DNA of 31,762 bases from SLJK01 sp964567295 (lineage in GTDB: Bacteria > Bacillota > Dethiobacteria > DTU022 > UBA8154): contig CAZMLU010000015.1 of the NCBI GenBank assembly GCA_964567295.1, positions 1-31,762 of the forward strand. Reading direction: 5' to 3'. How positions within the stretch are numbered: the first letter of the stretch is position 1; every line of letters begins with the position of its first letter. The position numbers and the translations under genes were made by a program. The notes beneath the pieces are model-generated. The model worked only from the letters and a program-made list of their open reading frames with translations. It had not been told where the DNA came from and did not search any database. Shown in pieces: positions 8,242 to 16,788 of this stretch.

Positions 8242-9957
8242 TTATTTGATCCTCAGAGTACGCAGACGATTAATCGCCGCGGCTACCTCAAGTGGACGCG
8301 GTTTGGCATATTCACCGGGATGTTGGCCATAGTAGGGGGAAATGATATCCAGGCCTTTTTTCTCCAGTTCCAAAAAACCCAGGCGGAGGGATTCTTCCAG
8401 GTTTTTATTGCCGTCCAGATATCCTTGTTTAACCAGAAAAAAGATGAAGTCACCAATAGCCCTGACTTGGCTTGGATCAACTATTTGTTCTATAAAGGAG
8501 AGATCTATATTTTCGCGGCCGTACTGTATGCTGTTTATGCCTCGGCTGCTTATTTTTACCTTGCGGACTTTTTGCGGATCGAGAGTGGAGGGAAGGGGAG
8601 TTCTTTTTTTAACAGAACCGAAAAACCCGCCGCCTTCGTCTTTTCTGCCCGTCTGATAAGTGCCAGCGACTTTTTTTGCTTTGGCAGTAACGAGATAGGG
8701 ATGGTATTCATCTAACATTATAACCGTATCAGCCACGTCCAAATAATCCCCGGAACCCCCTATTACAAGTAAAGTAGAAATATCCAGTTTTTTGTAAAGC
8801 ATCTGCACTTTGTCAATAAAAGGTGTGATAGGTTCTTTTTCTTTAGCCACTAGTGCCTGCATGCGAGCGTCCCTGATCATAAAATTAGTAGCAGAAGTAT
8901 CCTCGTCAATAAGAAGCAATTCTGTGCCGACTTCTATAGCTTCCATTATGTTGGCTGCCTGAGAAGTAGAACCGCTGGAATCTTCACTGGAAAAGTCTTT
9001 CGTGCTTCTTCCGCCAGGTAAATCATTGATAAAAGGGCTGATATCTACCCTGGCTACTTTTCTTCCGTCTTCGGCCCTGATCTTAAAAGCAGTATTTCTT
9101 GTTACCGCCATTTCCTGCCCGTCTCCAGGAATATGGTTATAAACGCCTTGTTCTATCCCTCTTAATAAAGTAGATTTTCCATGGTATCCTCCGCCCACGA
9201 TTAGTGTTACCCCCTCTGGAATGCCACTACCGCTTATTTTTTCCCCTTGATGATCTTCTAACATAACACTCAGTTCCTTTGGTGATTCGAATGGTACAGC
9301 TTTTTCCCAATGCATGGGGCGGGTGCTTATGCCGCTTTCCCGGGGCAGAATAGCTCCATCTGCAATGAAGGCTACTAATTTTTTTGGAGCAAGCTGCTGC
9401 CGGAGACATTCTTGGACCATATATGTATATATGTGTTTTCTCGCTCCTTCTTGGTCTATATTTTTCCATAAAAGAGAACTGTAGACAATATCCGGTAAAA
9501 GACGGCAAAGAGTTTCTTCCGCCTGCTTTCCTAAAATAGTGCGTCCGCGAGCAGGCAGACCCAGGCTAAAACGGACTTCTACGTGTTCTCTTTCAAACAC
9601 CGCAGAACTCCTTTCCAGGATCTCCTGCTTCCCACAGTCTATCGATATGATTGCTTTTGGCGAGTTCTTATCGGTTTTTGTTTTTTGGAGCAAAGCGAAA
9701 TTAAAGCAGCGGGAGAGGTAATCTTCCATTGCAATGCGTTCGGCAGTACAGTTCACCAGGTTTTCCGGAAAACCGCCTCTCTGTGCAGGAACTCTAGCCC
9801 GCAGCCTAGAGGGAGGAGCGAAGGGATCGCTTTGCACATGATCTATGAAAAGGGTAAAGAAGTCGAAGTTGTACTCTCCTTCCAGGTCTTTATAGGCTTT
9901 GTAACCTCTGCGGTCAATTTTGCCAAGTATTTTTTTTAGCATTGTTTCATCAGTCAA
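8242..9957 (-). CDS. Predicted ATPase of the ABC class (COG3044-like), role unknown
   Basis: This 571-residue soluble protein resembles the family described as predicted ATPases of the ABC class. A Walker A motif GGGYHGKSTLL lies near the middle, and a signature-like stretch SSGSTSQA precedes the Walker B LLLIDEDTSA. No transmembrane segment is apparent, so it is not a permease-type transporter subunit. Some members of the family occur near tRNA- or nucleotide-related genes, but I cannot assign a substrate. The TTG start is supported by AGGAGGG with a 6-base spacer, while the next ATG at 9942 is too far away. It follows the broken Lon-type gene by 54 bases on the same strand and converges on the aro operon. 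Confidence 0.85.
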   Translation of the reverse strand: MTDETMLKKILGKIDRRGYKAYKDLEGEYNFDFFTLFIDHVQSDPFAPPSRLRARVPAQRGGFPENLVNCTAERIAMEDYLSRCFNFALLQKTKTDKNSPKAIISIDCGKQEILERSSAVFEREHVEVRFSLGLPARGRTILGKQAEETLCRLLPDIVYSSLLWKNIDQEGARKHIYTYMVQECLRQQLAPKKLVAFIADGAILPRESGISTRPMHWEKAVPFESPKELSVMLEDHQGEKISGSGIPEGVTLIVGGGYHGKSTLLRGIEQGVYNHIPGDGQEMAVTRNTAFKIRAEDGRKVARVDISPFINDLPGGRSTKDFSSEDSSGSTSQAANIMEAIEVGTELLLIDEDTSATNFMIRDARMQALVAKEKEPITPFIDKVQMLYKKLDISTLLVIGGSGDYLDVADTVIMLDEYHPYLVTAKAKKVAGTYQTGRKDEGGGFFGSVKKRTPLPSTLDPQKVRKVKISSRGINSIQYGRENIDLSFIEQIVDPSQVRAIGDFIFFLVKQGYLDGNKNLEESLRLGFLELEKKGLDIISPYYGQHPGEYAKPRPLEVAAAINRLRTLRIK

Positions 9958-10011
9958 AAGAAACCCTCCTGTTGTTCAATGAGATCTAAGTCTTAAGAAT
10001 AAAGCTTATTA

Positions 10012-12474
10012 TTAGCTCTCATTGTTTTCGTCAATTTTCTTGTCGCCTGTTGTCTTGTTCTTTTCCAATGAATAATCTTTCATTTTGGCAGCGTTTACGT
10101 GGAGAGCTTTTTCCACCAGGTAGTTGACGGAATTTTCTTCATAGGCCCCATCCTCCATTATTTTGCCGGCTTTTACCCCGGTAAGAAGTTCTATGCCTTC
10201 ATCGACGGTGCTAATTGCATATATATTGAAATTACCTTCTTCCACAGCATGTAAAACATCTTCTTTTAACATAAGATTTTCCTTATTGCCGGCCGGTATG
10301 ATAACACCTTGCTCTCCTGTGAAACCCCTGACCTTGCAGAGCTCAAAGAACCCTTCAATTTTTTCGTTTACCCCTCCAATAACTTGAATTTCGCCATTTT
10401 GGTTAACAGATCCAGTTACAGCCAGATTCTGTTGAAGGGGAAGTCCCGAGAGGGAAGAGAGGAGGGTATAGAGTTCGGCACTGGAGGCGCTGTCGCCCTC
10501 TATTTCGGAATAGCTTTGCTCGAATACCAGCCTTCAAAGTAAGCACCGAAAGACCATTTACCTGGCCTAATATTTTGCCTTCAGTGTCAATTAATAACAT
10601 ATTTCTTTCCATCATTTCCTGCAATTTTTCCTGGATCAGGTTAGAACGGTAGATTCTGGCTTCAATAGCCTGGCTGATATGCTTAGCGGTGAAGTTTTCC
10701 GTGCCGTTTTCCNNNNNNNNNNNNNNNNNNNNNNNNNNNNNNNNNNNNNNNNNNNNNNNNNNNNNNNNNNNNNNNNNNNNNNNNNNNNNNNNNNNNNNNN
10801 NNNNNNNNNNNNGGCTTCAATAGCCTGGCTGATATGCTTAGCGGTGAAGTTTTCCGTGCCGTTTTCCGTGCCGTTTTCCTTGACATAATAACATGCCTCC
10901 CTGACAACATCGGCAATTTCAGAAAACCTGGTTGATAACTTTTTCTGATCTTCTGCCAACCGGGATCCATGTTCTACGATTTTGGCCAAGGCGCTGAAAT
11001 CAAAAGATAGCAGGTTTTCTTTTTTGCAGAAGGATTCGATAAAATAATTATAACTGTTAATATTCTGTTTGTTCCGCTCCATTGTTGTGTCAAACTCAGC
11101 CTTAACTTTGAACAATTCCTGGAAATCCTGGTCGTAACTATAGAGCAAATGGTAATATAATGGAGAACCGATGAGAATAACTTTTACCTTGAGAGTGACC
11201 GGGTCGGGGCGGAGGCTTTTTGCAGAGATGAAACCCAATTTTTCTCCAGGCTCTTCTATTTCAAGTTGGCCGGTTTTAAGAACCTTTTTTAAGCTTTCCC
11301 AGGTGAAAAGGTTTTTTAATAGTTCTTCGATGTTTACCACGAAATAACCACCATGAGCCTGATGTAAAGAGCCGCTTCTCACCATAGTAAAATCTGTAGT
11401 TAATGATCCAAATTGGGGCTCTTTTTCGATGCGCCCAGAAATATTATTATATGTGGGATTCATTTCCATAACAACCGGGGCTCCCTCTGTTCCGGAGTTG
11501 TCTACAATAACGTTTACTTCATATTTTTTGAACTGGGGTTTTTGTGAGCCAGCCCCGGGCATAGACTGAAAAGGAAAAGGGAAAGGTTGTTGTTCTTTGT
11601 CATCTCCACTTTGGCGGAAAAAGTCTACGTTTTCCAGCATATCATTCTGCATGGTTTCCAGGTATTTTATTACCTCGGGTATTTCCTTATACTTTTCCAT
11701 CAAGTGCTGAAAAAGATCTTCCACAGCGCAAAGAGTGATCCGCCGGTCTAGTTTTTTAAGCTCTTCGGCCATGCTGCGATCGATGTTTTTGACCTGGCGC
11801 ATGGTATCTTTTAGTTCATCTTCCAGGACGCTTTTCTTTTCCTGGATCTCTTTCTTTTCTTCTTCCTCCATGGACAAAATATCATTTTCTTGCATTGGGT
11901 TACCGTCTTTTTGTGGCACGAACATAAAACCTGCCGGAGTGTTCTGGATTATAAATCCTTTTTCTGTTGCTTTTTGGTTTAATCGGTTAAATAGTTCTTG
12001 TTTTTGTTCATTATATTGGCGGTTAATATCCTCTTTCTTCGCAAAGTAATCATCACTATCAAAAAAACGGGGTATTTCTTGGCGGGCAGTTTCAACCAGA
12101 TCACTAACATCTCTGGCCAATTCACCCCCCTTACCCGCTTCTAGGGCCAGGCAATGTGGGCGATAAGGATCTTTAAAGTAGTTGACATAACAAAGATCCG
12201 GTGGGATTGTTCCTTCCCGGGCTATTTTTTCTACGTACCCCTTAACAGCTGTATCCTTGCCCGTTCCCGGCACACCTGCAACAAAAACATTAAACCCTTG
12301 ACTTTCTATTCCCAGTCCGAATTCCAGGGCACGGAGAGCTCTATCCTGGCCGATAATTCCGGCTTCTCCCTCTTCGACTATTGTGCCCCCAAATTCTTCT
12401 GGCCGAAAATAAGCGCGCAGGTTTTCTACAGCAACCATATTTTTCTTTTTCATAACCAGTGCTCTTTTTTCCAA
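10012..12474 (-). pseudogene. Lon-related ATP-dependent protease (LonB-like, AAA_32 plus Lon catalytic domain), broken in this assembly
   Basis: The N-terminal part has Walker A GVPGTGKDT and GGYFVVNIEELL, as in stand-alone Lon-like proteases that degrade unfolded or specific proteins with ATP. The C-terminal part keeps the catalytic Ser (EGDSASS) and Lys (GGVNEKIEGF) of the Lon Ser-Lys dyad. The frame is interrupted twice. First, an N gap (10713-10812) is flanked by identical 55-bp copies; collapsing them restores the frame into RIYRSNLIQEKLQEM. Second, near 10530 the frame passes from LSVLTL directly to a +1 frame at LVFEQSYS, with roughly 60 expected residues missing. The start may be TTG 12474 or ATG 12453; neither has a strong ribosome binding site. 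The break may be real decay or an assembly fault. Confidence 0.85.
10713..10812. other. 100-N assembly gap flanked by identical 55-bp ends
   Basis: Exactly 100 Ns separate two contigs. The 55 bases before the gap (10658-10712) are identical to the 55 bases after it (10813-10867). A 12-base unit, GTGCCGTTTTCC, occurs once before the gap and twice in tandem after it. The most likely reading is two contigs that overlap by 55 bp and were left unmerged, so the gap is probably artificial. Confidence 0.95.
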
Positions 12475-12504
12475 TGCACAATTAGTAATTAGTGGAGTTG
12501 TTTT

Positions 12505-12642
12505 CTAAACCGCTTTCTTTATAACTTTCATTAGCTCTTCTACAGTGCTTTCTTCATCATTTTTATCTTGAATAGCATTTTAAATACATCTTTTGGTATG
12601 CTGCTCTATGGTGAAAGTATTTTTAAGAACTTGCCAAAGGCG
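12505..12642 (-). pseudogene. Relic of a CsoR/FrmR-family metal-sensing repressor (C-terminal half)
   Basis: Read on the minus strand, this stretch gives a segment ending in IEQHTKRCI, an in-frame TAA (12582-12580), then NAIQDKND and a helical tail VEELMKVIKKAV before a TAG. The spacing copies the second half of CsoR-type repressors, including the H-x3-C metal-site pair (HTKRC), the following DAI-like segment and the terminal amphipathic helix. No N-terminal half with the first metal-binding Cys is visible. It lies just upstream of the broken Lon-type gene. The assignment rests on a short match and is tentative, but the internal stop indicates it is not functional. Confidence 0.45.
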
Positions 12643-12944
12643 AAAAAACATGGTTGAAAATAGGGTTACTTTATGATATTATTAATAGTAGAATTTACAA
12701 AATAATAAATATTCTTCTCAAAGTAGTTTGCGACGCTTTTTAAAATAAATATGTATTTTGTGTGTACTTACGAGGTTTATTTTAAACCGTATTATACCTG
12801 CTTTCGTTATATTGTCAAGATATATGGCAATATTATCAGTAAACTCCTGTAATGTAAGATATTTTACATTTTTGTATTTGTTTGGGAAGAATAATTGTTG
12901 GTAAGCTTGAAAGATTAAATAAACTTATAGAAGGGATGAACAAT
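12643..12944. promoter_or_regulatory. AT-rich intergenic region with a candidate promoter and a palindrome upstream of the HesB-like gene
   Basis: I see no gene in this 300-base stretch. A promoter-like pair on the + strand has TTGAAA at 12654-12659 and TATTAT at 12677-12682 with a 17-base spacer. A near-perfect 16-bp palindrome (TGTAA and TTACA half-sites) is at 12853-12868, about 75 bases upstream of the HesB-like start, and could be an operator for an unidentified regulator. In such AT-rich DNA both could be chance. Confidence 0.3.
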
Positions 12945-13259
12945 ATGTTAAAAGTGACAGCTGAAGCTGCAGAACAATTGAATGCAGTATTGAAACAGCA
13001 AGAAAAAGAAGATAGCTATGTCCGTATTTTTGTCAATGGTATGGGTTGAGGAGGTCCCAACTTGGCACTGGCTCTGGATGAGACAGTTAATGAAGAACAG
13101 GACCTGTTAAAAGAAGCAGAGGGTGTTTCAATAATTTATGATAAAGAAATTGCGCCTAACGTGGACAATAAAATTATTGACTTCATTGATGGCCCACAAG
13201 GGGGATTTTCTATAAGTAATGAAGGGCCTGATAACTCTTGCGGCTCCTGCTGTGAGTAA
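12945..13259 (+). CDS. HesB/IscA-like selenoprotein, UGA at codon 35 read as selenocysteine
   Basis: Translation from ATG 12945 gives 34 residues ending NGMG, then an in-frame TGA (13047-13049), then GGPNLALALDE and onward to TAA at 13257. The TGA sits where HesB/IscA-type iron-sulfur assembly proteins have their first conserved Cys. The C-terminal Cys cluster (Cys99, Cys102, Cys103 in SCGSCCE) supplies the other ligands. A family of HesB-like selenoproteins with Sec at this place is already known. A SECIS-like hairpin begins 17 bases after the TGA. AAGGGATGA upstream serves as ribosome binding site; an ATG at 12936 is too close to it. With Sec the protein has 104 residues. Ordinary gene calling would report only the part after the TGA. 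A role in iron-sulfur or redox chemistry is inferred from the family. Confidence 0.9.
13067..13087 (+). promoter_or_regulatory. Bacterial SECIS-like hairpin
   Basis: In the mRNA, ACUG (13067-13070) pairs with CAGU (13084-13087), a G-A mismatch follows, and CUC (13072-13074) pairs with GAG (13080-13082). These close a five-base loop, UGGAU. Bacterial SECIS elements lie within the coding sequence shortly after the UGA and often have G residues in a small apical loop, as here (G13076, G13077). The distance from the UGA is 17 bases, in the range expected for SelB binding. Confidence 0.75.
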
Positions 13260-13329
13260 TTTGGGTTAACATTAAAGCAATATTTCCGAGCAATGATAGA
13301 CTATCCATAATGCTTAATTTGAAGAAGTT

Positions 13330-14787
13330 TTAACCATCTAATTTTTCTTTTAGAAGTTCATTCACTTTTTGTGGATTTGCTTTCCCCTTGGTTTCTTTCA
13401 TTACTTGGCCCACCAGGAAACCCATAGCTTTCTTTTTCCCTTTATGGTAGTCCTCAACGGATTTTGGGTTATTCTTTAACACTTGGGAAATGATGTCCTC
13501 CAGGTCTTTTGCATCAGATATTTGCAAAAGACCTTTTTGCTTCACAATAGTTTCTGGATCATCCCCACTTTCAAACATCTCCTCAAATACTGTTTTAGCA
13601 ATTTTTCCACTAATAGTATTTTCATCTATCATTTTTAACAACATGGCCAGATCTTCTGGTTTAATTTTACAATGGGATATATCTATGTCTGCAGAATTAA
13701 GCAAACGCAGAAGTTCACCCATAAGCCAATTGCTAACCGTTTTAGGCTCGTTGAAGTAGGAGAGAGTCGCCTCATAATAATCTGAAAGTTCTTTGGAGTT
13801 GGTAAGTACCTCTGCATCGTAAGTCGGCAACTGGTGTTCTTCTAAAAAGCGCTTAAAACGAACGTCAGGCAGTTCTGGCAGGGTTGCTTTTATGCTTTCG
13901 AGCCATTCCTGGGTTATCTCCAGTGGTGGCAGGTTTGGATCCGGAAAGCAGCGGTAATCAGCAGAGACGAATTTACTGCGCATGGCCGTGGTTATTCCTT
14001 TTGATTCGTCCCAGTGCCTGGTTTCTGGCGCAACTACCCCACCTCCATCTATTACCTGGTTTTGCCGTTCCACCTCAAACTCGATTCCCTTATAAACTGA
14101 ACGGAAAGAGTTCATATTTTTTAATTCTGTTTTATCTCCCAGGGTATCTCCTCCTTTAAGCCTGATACTGACGTTAGCATCGCACCGCATGGAACCCTCT
14201 TCCATCTTACAGTCGGAGATATCCAGATAACGCAGAACATTGCGCAGTTTTTGAAGGAAAAGCCTGGCTTCTTCTGCTGATCTGATATCAGGTTTAGTGA
14301 CGATTTCAATTAAAGGAACGCCTGCACGGTTAAAGTCTACTCTGCTAGAAGGGGAGGATAAAATGGTGCCTATGTGTAGGAGCTTTCCTGTATCTTCTTC
14401 CAGGTGGATCTGTTGTATGCCTATTCTTTTGGTTTCGCCGTCCATATTTATCTCGATGTGGCCATTGGTACCCATGGGATAGAAAAACTGGGAGATCTGG
14501 TATCCTTTGGGGAGATCGGCGTAAAAATAATTTTTACGATCGAAGATGAGCATCTCTGTTATTTGGCAATTTAAAGCTTGAGCTGCTTTTATAGTAAACT
14601 CTGCAGCGCTCCGATTTAATACTGGCAGAGTTCCGCCTGGCAATCCCAGGCAGACAGGGCATACGTTGGTATTTGGATCGGCACCAAAAGCTGTGCTGCA
14701 CCCGCAAAAAAGTTTAGAATTGGTAATAAGCTCCACATGAACTTCTAATCCGACGACTGTTTCCATATTTGGCAAAGTTAAATGCAC
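13330..14787 (-). CDS. gatB: Asp-tRNA(Asn)/Glu-tRNA(Gln) amidotransferase subunit B
   Basis: GatB binds misacylated tRNA, activates the side chain with ATP and adds ammonia to form Asn-tRNA or Gln-tRNA. GLEVHVEL opens the catalytic cradle, CGC and CPVC supply a likely zinc site, and LEEDTGK and RVDFNRAGVPLIEIV follow, with the helical and YqeY-like tRNA-binding tail to the C-terminus. The 485-residue length is normal and the active-site motifs look intact. The GTG at 14787 starts three bases after the gatA stop. A TTG at 14775 fits the AGGGGG site better and would give a slightly shorter protein. In a normal enzyme ammonia comes from GatA; the adjacent GatA here appears catalytically dead. 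Confidence 0.94.
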   Translation of the reverse strand: MHLTLPNMETVVGLEVHVELITNSKLFCGCSTAFGADPNTNVCPVCLGLPGGTLPVLNRSAAEFTIKAAQALNCQITEMLIFDRKNYFYADLPKGYQISQFFYPMGTNGHIEINMDGETKRIGIQQIHLEEDTGKLLHIGTILSSPSSRVDFNRAGVPLIEIVTKPDIRSAEEARLFLQKLRNVLRYLDISDCKMEEGSMRCDANVSIRLKGGDTLGDKTELKNMNSFRSVYKGIEFEVERQNQVIDGGGVVAPETRHWDESKGITTAMRSKFVSADYRCFPDPNLPPLEITQEWLESIKATLPELPDVRFKRFLEEHQLPTYDAEVLTNSKELSDYYEATLSYFNEPKTVSNWLMGELLRLLNSADIDISHCKIKPEDLAMLLKMIDENTISGKIAKTVFEEMFESGDDPETIVKQKGLLQISDAKDLEDIISQVLKNNPKSVEDYHKGKKKAMGFLVGQVMKETKGKANPQKVNELLKEKLDG

Positions 14788-14790
14788 CCC

Positions 14791-16242
14791 CTATTCCATT
14801 GAACCCGGTTTGGTGAATTTTAGTGATATTCCTTCTTCTTCCAATACCGATGATACTTTTAACAAAGTGGTTTCTTCATCAAATTTACCGATAAACTGAA
14901 GACCGGCAGGACGTTTTGAAAAAGTATACAGAGGGAAGGATAGTGCAGGCAAACCGGCCAGGTTGGCTGCTGCAGTGTAAAATGATGCCACATCAGGTAG
15001 TTGTCCTGTATCAGGCTCCGCACTGGGAAAGGGAGCTGTGAAGGGAGAAGTCGGGGTTAGCAGTAGTTCATAATGTTCCAGGCACTCCTCCAACTCCTTC
15101 TTTATGAGTGTGCGCAATCGCTGGCTCTTTAAAAAGTAGTCCTCATAATATTTACCGGAAGAAACCAGGGCACCTAAGGTTAAATATTGTCTCATTTTGC
15201 TGCTAAAACCTTCACTCCTGGATTTGAAATACATATCTTGCAGCGACTTTCCTTCATACCGAAAGCCGAAGCGAACACCGTCGTAATTGGCCAGGTTGGA
15301 AAATGCTTCAGCAGCATTTATTATGGAGGCGGCAAGGCAAGCTTTCTGGAAATACCGAAGGGAAACATATTCGACCTGAAAAATTTCAGTGTTTAGATTT
15401 TCCAATTGTTCGCGAAAGCATTCCTCAACCTCATCTTCCAGGCCCGGTGCCTGGTCCCAATTATCTGGAACCGCAATTTTAAAGTTTTCTCTTGCCTTAT
15501 TTAAGGAAGAAATATAGGATGGGGATTCTTTATTTAAAGAAGTGGAATCCTGCTGATCCGGGCCGGAAATAAGTTCCAGCGCAACAGCGAGGTCCTCAGT
15601 TCTTCTGGCGATAGCACCTAACTGTTCCATGGAAGAAGCATACTCAATAATTCCCCTCCTGGAAATTCTGCCATAAGATGGTTTTAAAGCCATCACACCA
15701 CAGTAAGCAGCAGATTGCCGCAGCTCGCCTGCAGTATCAGTAGCAAGGGACAATGTGGATATAAGAGTAGCAACTGCAGCAGCGGCTCCGCTGCCAGCTA
15801 CTCTTATATTATCCCAGGGATTTTTTGCAATCCCGTAATATGAACTGCTCCCGTTGCAGCCCAGACCAAATTCCTCCAGGTTCGTTTTTCCTGCCATAAT
15901 GGCTCCAGATTCTTCTATTATTTTATTTACCATGGAATCAAAAGGGGGTTCATAATTAGCTAGCATCTTTGAGCTGCAGGTGGTCTTAATATTTTCAGTG
16001 CAGATATTGTCTCCCAGGGAAATAGGAACCCCAGCCAAGGGTAGCTGTTTGCCTTCCGCAATCTTGTTTTTAATGAGTGCTATCTGTTTCTTTATATTTT
16101 CAAGATCGAAAAAGTTAAAAGCGTTTAAATCTCCTGTTTCCTGATAAAGGTGTGAAAGCATTGCGAAAACCTTATCTAACACGGCGGGGTCTTTAGTTGC
16201 CTGACTGGCCAGCTTTTGGGCCGACATCTTATATAAATCCAC
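14791..16242 (-). CDS. gatA: GatA-like amidase subunit with all three catalytic triad residues replaced
   Basis: The fold and many family motifs of GatA are present: GVPIS, GKTNLEEFG, NPWD, AAYCGVMALKPSYGR, and a C-terminal half with LAGLPALSFP and GLQFIGK. The Ser-cisSer-Lys triad that releases ammonia from glutamine is absent. The usual IKDN is LGDN (Gly77), PGGSSGGS has shrunk to AGSG followed by alanines (149-156), and the nucleophile of DTGGSIRQ is Glu173 (DTAGELRQ). The reading frame is intact. The GTG at 16242 has AAAGGAG 7 bases upstream; an ATG at 16266 lies before that site. The position between gatC and gatB suggests it still assembles into a GatCAB complex, perhaps using free ammonia (inference). 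Confidence 0.92.
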   Translation of the reverse strand: MDLYKMSAQKLASQATKDPAVLDKVFAMLSHLYQETGDLNAFNFFDLENIKKQIALIKNKIAEGKQLPLAGVPISLGDNICTENIKTTCSSKMLANYEPPFDSMVNKIIEESGAIMAGKTNLEEFGLGCNGSSSYYGIAKNPWDNIRVAGSGAAAAVATLISTLSLATDTAGELRQSAAYCGVMALKPSYGRISRRGIIEYASSMEQLGAIARRTEDLAVALELISGPDQQDSTSLNKESPSYISSLNKARENFKIAVPDNWDQAPGLEDEVEECFREQLENLNTEIFQVEYVSLRYFQKACLAASIINAAEAFSNLANYDGVRFGFRYEGKSLQDMYFKSRSEGFSSKMRQYLTLGALVSSGKYYEDYFLKSQRLRTLIKKELEECLEHYELLLTPTSPFTAPFPSAEPDTGQLPDVASFYTAAANLAGLPALSFPLYTFSKRPAGLQFIGKFDEETTLLKVSSVLEEEGISLKFTKPGSME

Positions 16243-16280
16243 GCCAAGTCTCCTTTCTATAGACATTTGTGCATTTTTTA

Positions 16281-16571
16281 CTATTCTTCAATGATTTTAG
16301 GGACATGGAAGCAGAAATCATCTGCATAGAGGGAGTTAGCCAGCACCTTTTCCAGGGGCGTTGAACCAGTTTCAACATCTTCACGCATGGAACCGGGCTG
16401 TTCATGACCAAAAAAAGTAGCCTTAATAGTGTGCAGGCTGTTTTCCTGAACAAGATCCAATTCTTGAAATATTTTTTGTGAGGATTGAAGAAGTTGGTTC
16501 GTTTCCTCAGGGTTTAGTTTGACTCTGGCATCCCAGGATGCATTTTCAATCTCATCCCTACTAATTGCCAT
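16281..16571 (-). CDS. gatC: Asp-tRNA(Asn)/Glu-tRNA(Gln) amidotransferase subunit C (divergent)
   Basis: GatC is a small strap-like subunit that holds GatA and GatB together. At 96 residues this is the right size, with the N-terminal ISRDEIENAS helix, a central PGSMREDV segment matching the usual LREDE region, and a C-terminal FHVPKIIEE. The canonical HVAKLARLEL near the start is altered to SWDARVKL, so it is divergent like its partner GatA. The ATG is preceded by AGGAAAGGATGAG. It is the first gene of the gatC-gatA-gatB operon, with a 38-base spacer before the chosen gatA start. Confidence 0.85.
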   Translation of the reverse strand: MAISRDEIENASWDARVKLNPEETNQLLQSSQKIFQELDLVQENSLHTIKATFFGHEQPGSMREDVETGSTPLEKVLANSLYADDFCFHVPKIIEE

Positions 16572-16609
16572 TATTTCTCATCCTTTCCTATGCATTTCAT
16601 GATTTTTAG

Positions 16610-16637
16610 ATTACACCATTTACATATTGACAGTCAA
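16610..16637 (-). promoter_or_regulatory. Candidate promoter of the gatCAB operon
   Basis: On the minus strand, TTGACT (16637-16632) and TGTAAT (16615-16610) are separated by 16 bases and sit about 40 bases upstream of gatC. In the opposite direction a TATAAT at 16673-16678 could be a -10 box for the divergent pncB gene, but no clear -35 accompanies it. Confidence 0.4.
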
Positions 16638-16788
16638 AACAAGATTATACCTAATTAATTCCTTAGTGAGGCTATAATTCCTTCCTCAAACTTATAAAAG
16701 TAGAGAAGAGGAAACACCTGCTGACTGTCGAATTATTTTCTTGATCCCTTTAGAGTGGTATTTTGAAAAACTGAAAGGAGCATATAAT

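Noticed and set aside
10679..10970. Short open frames that run through the N gap on both strands
   Set aside because: They exist only because Ns are read as open codons and the gap flanks are duplicated.
13062..13259. A separate 65-codon gene starting at TTG 13062
   Set aside because: It is the part of the HesB-like selenoprotein after the UGA. The upstream half is in the same frame, carries the ribosome binding site, and together they make one family-length protein.
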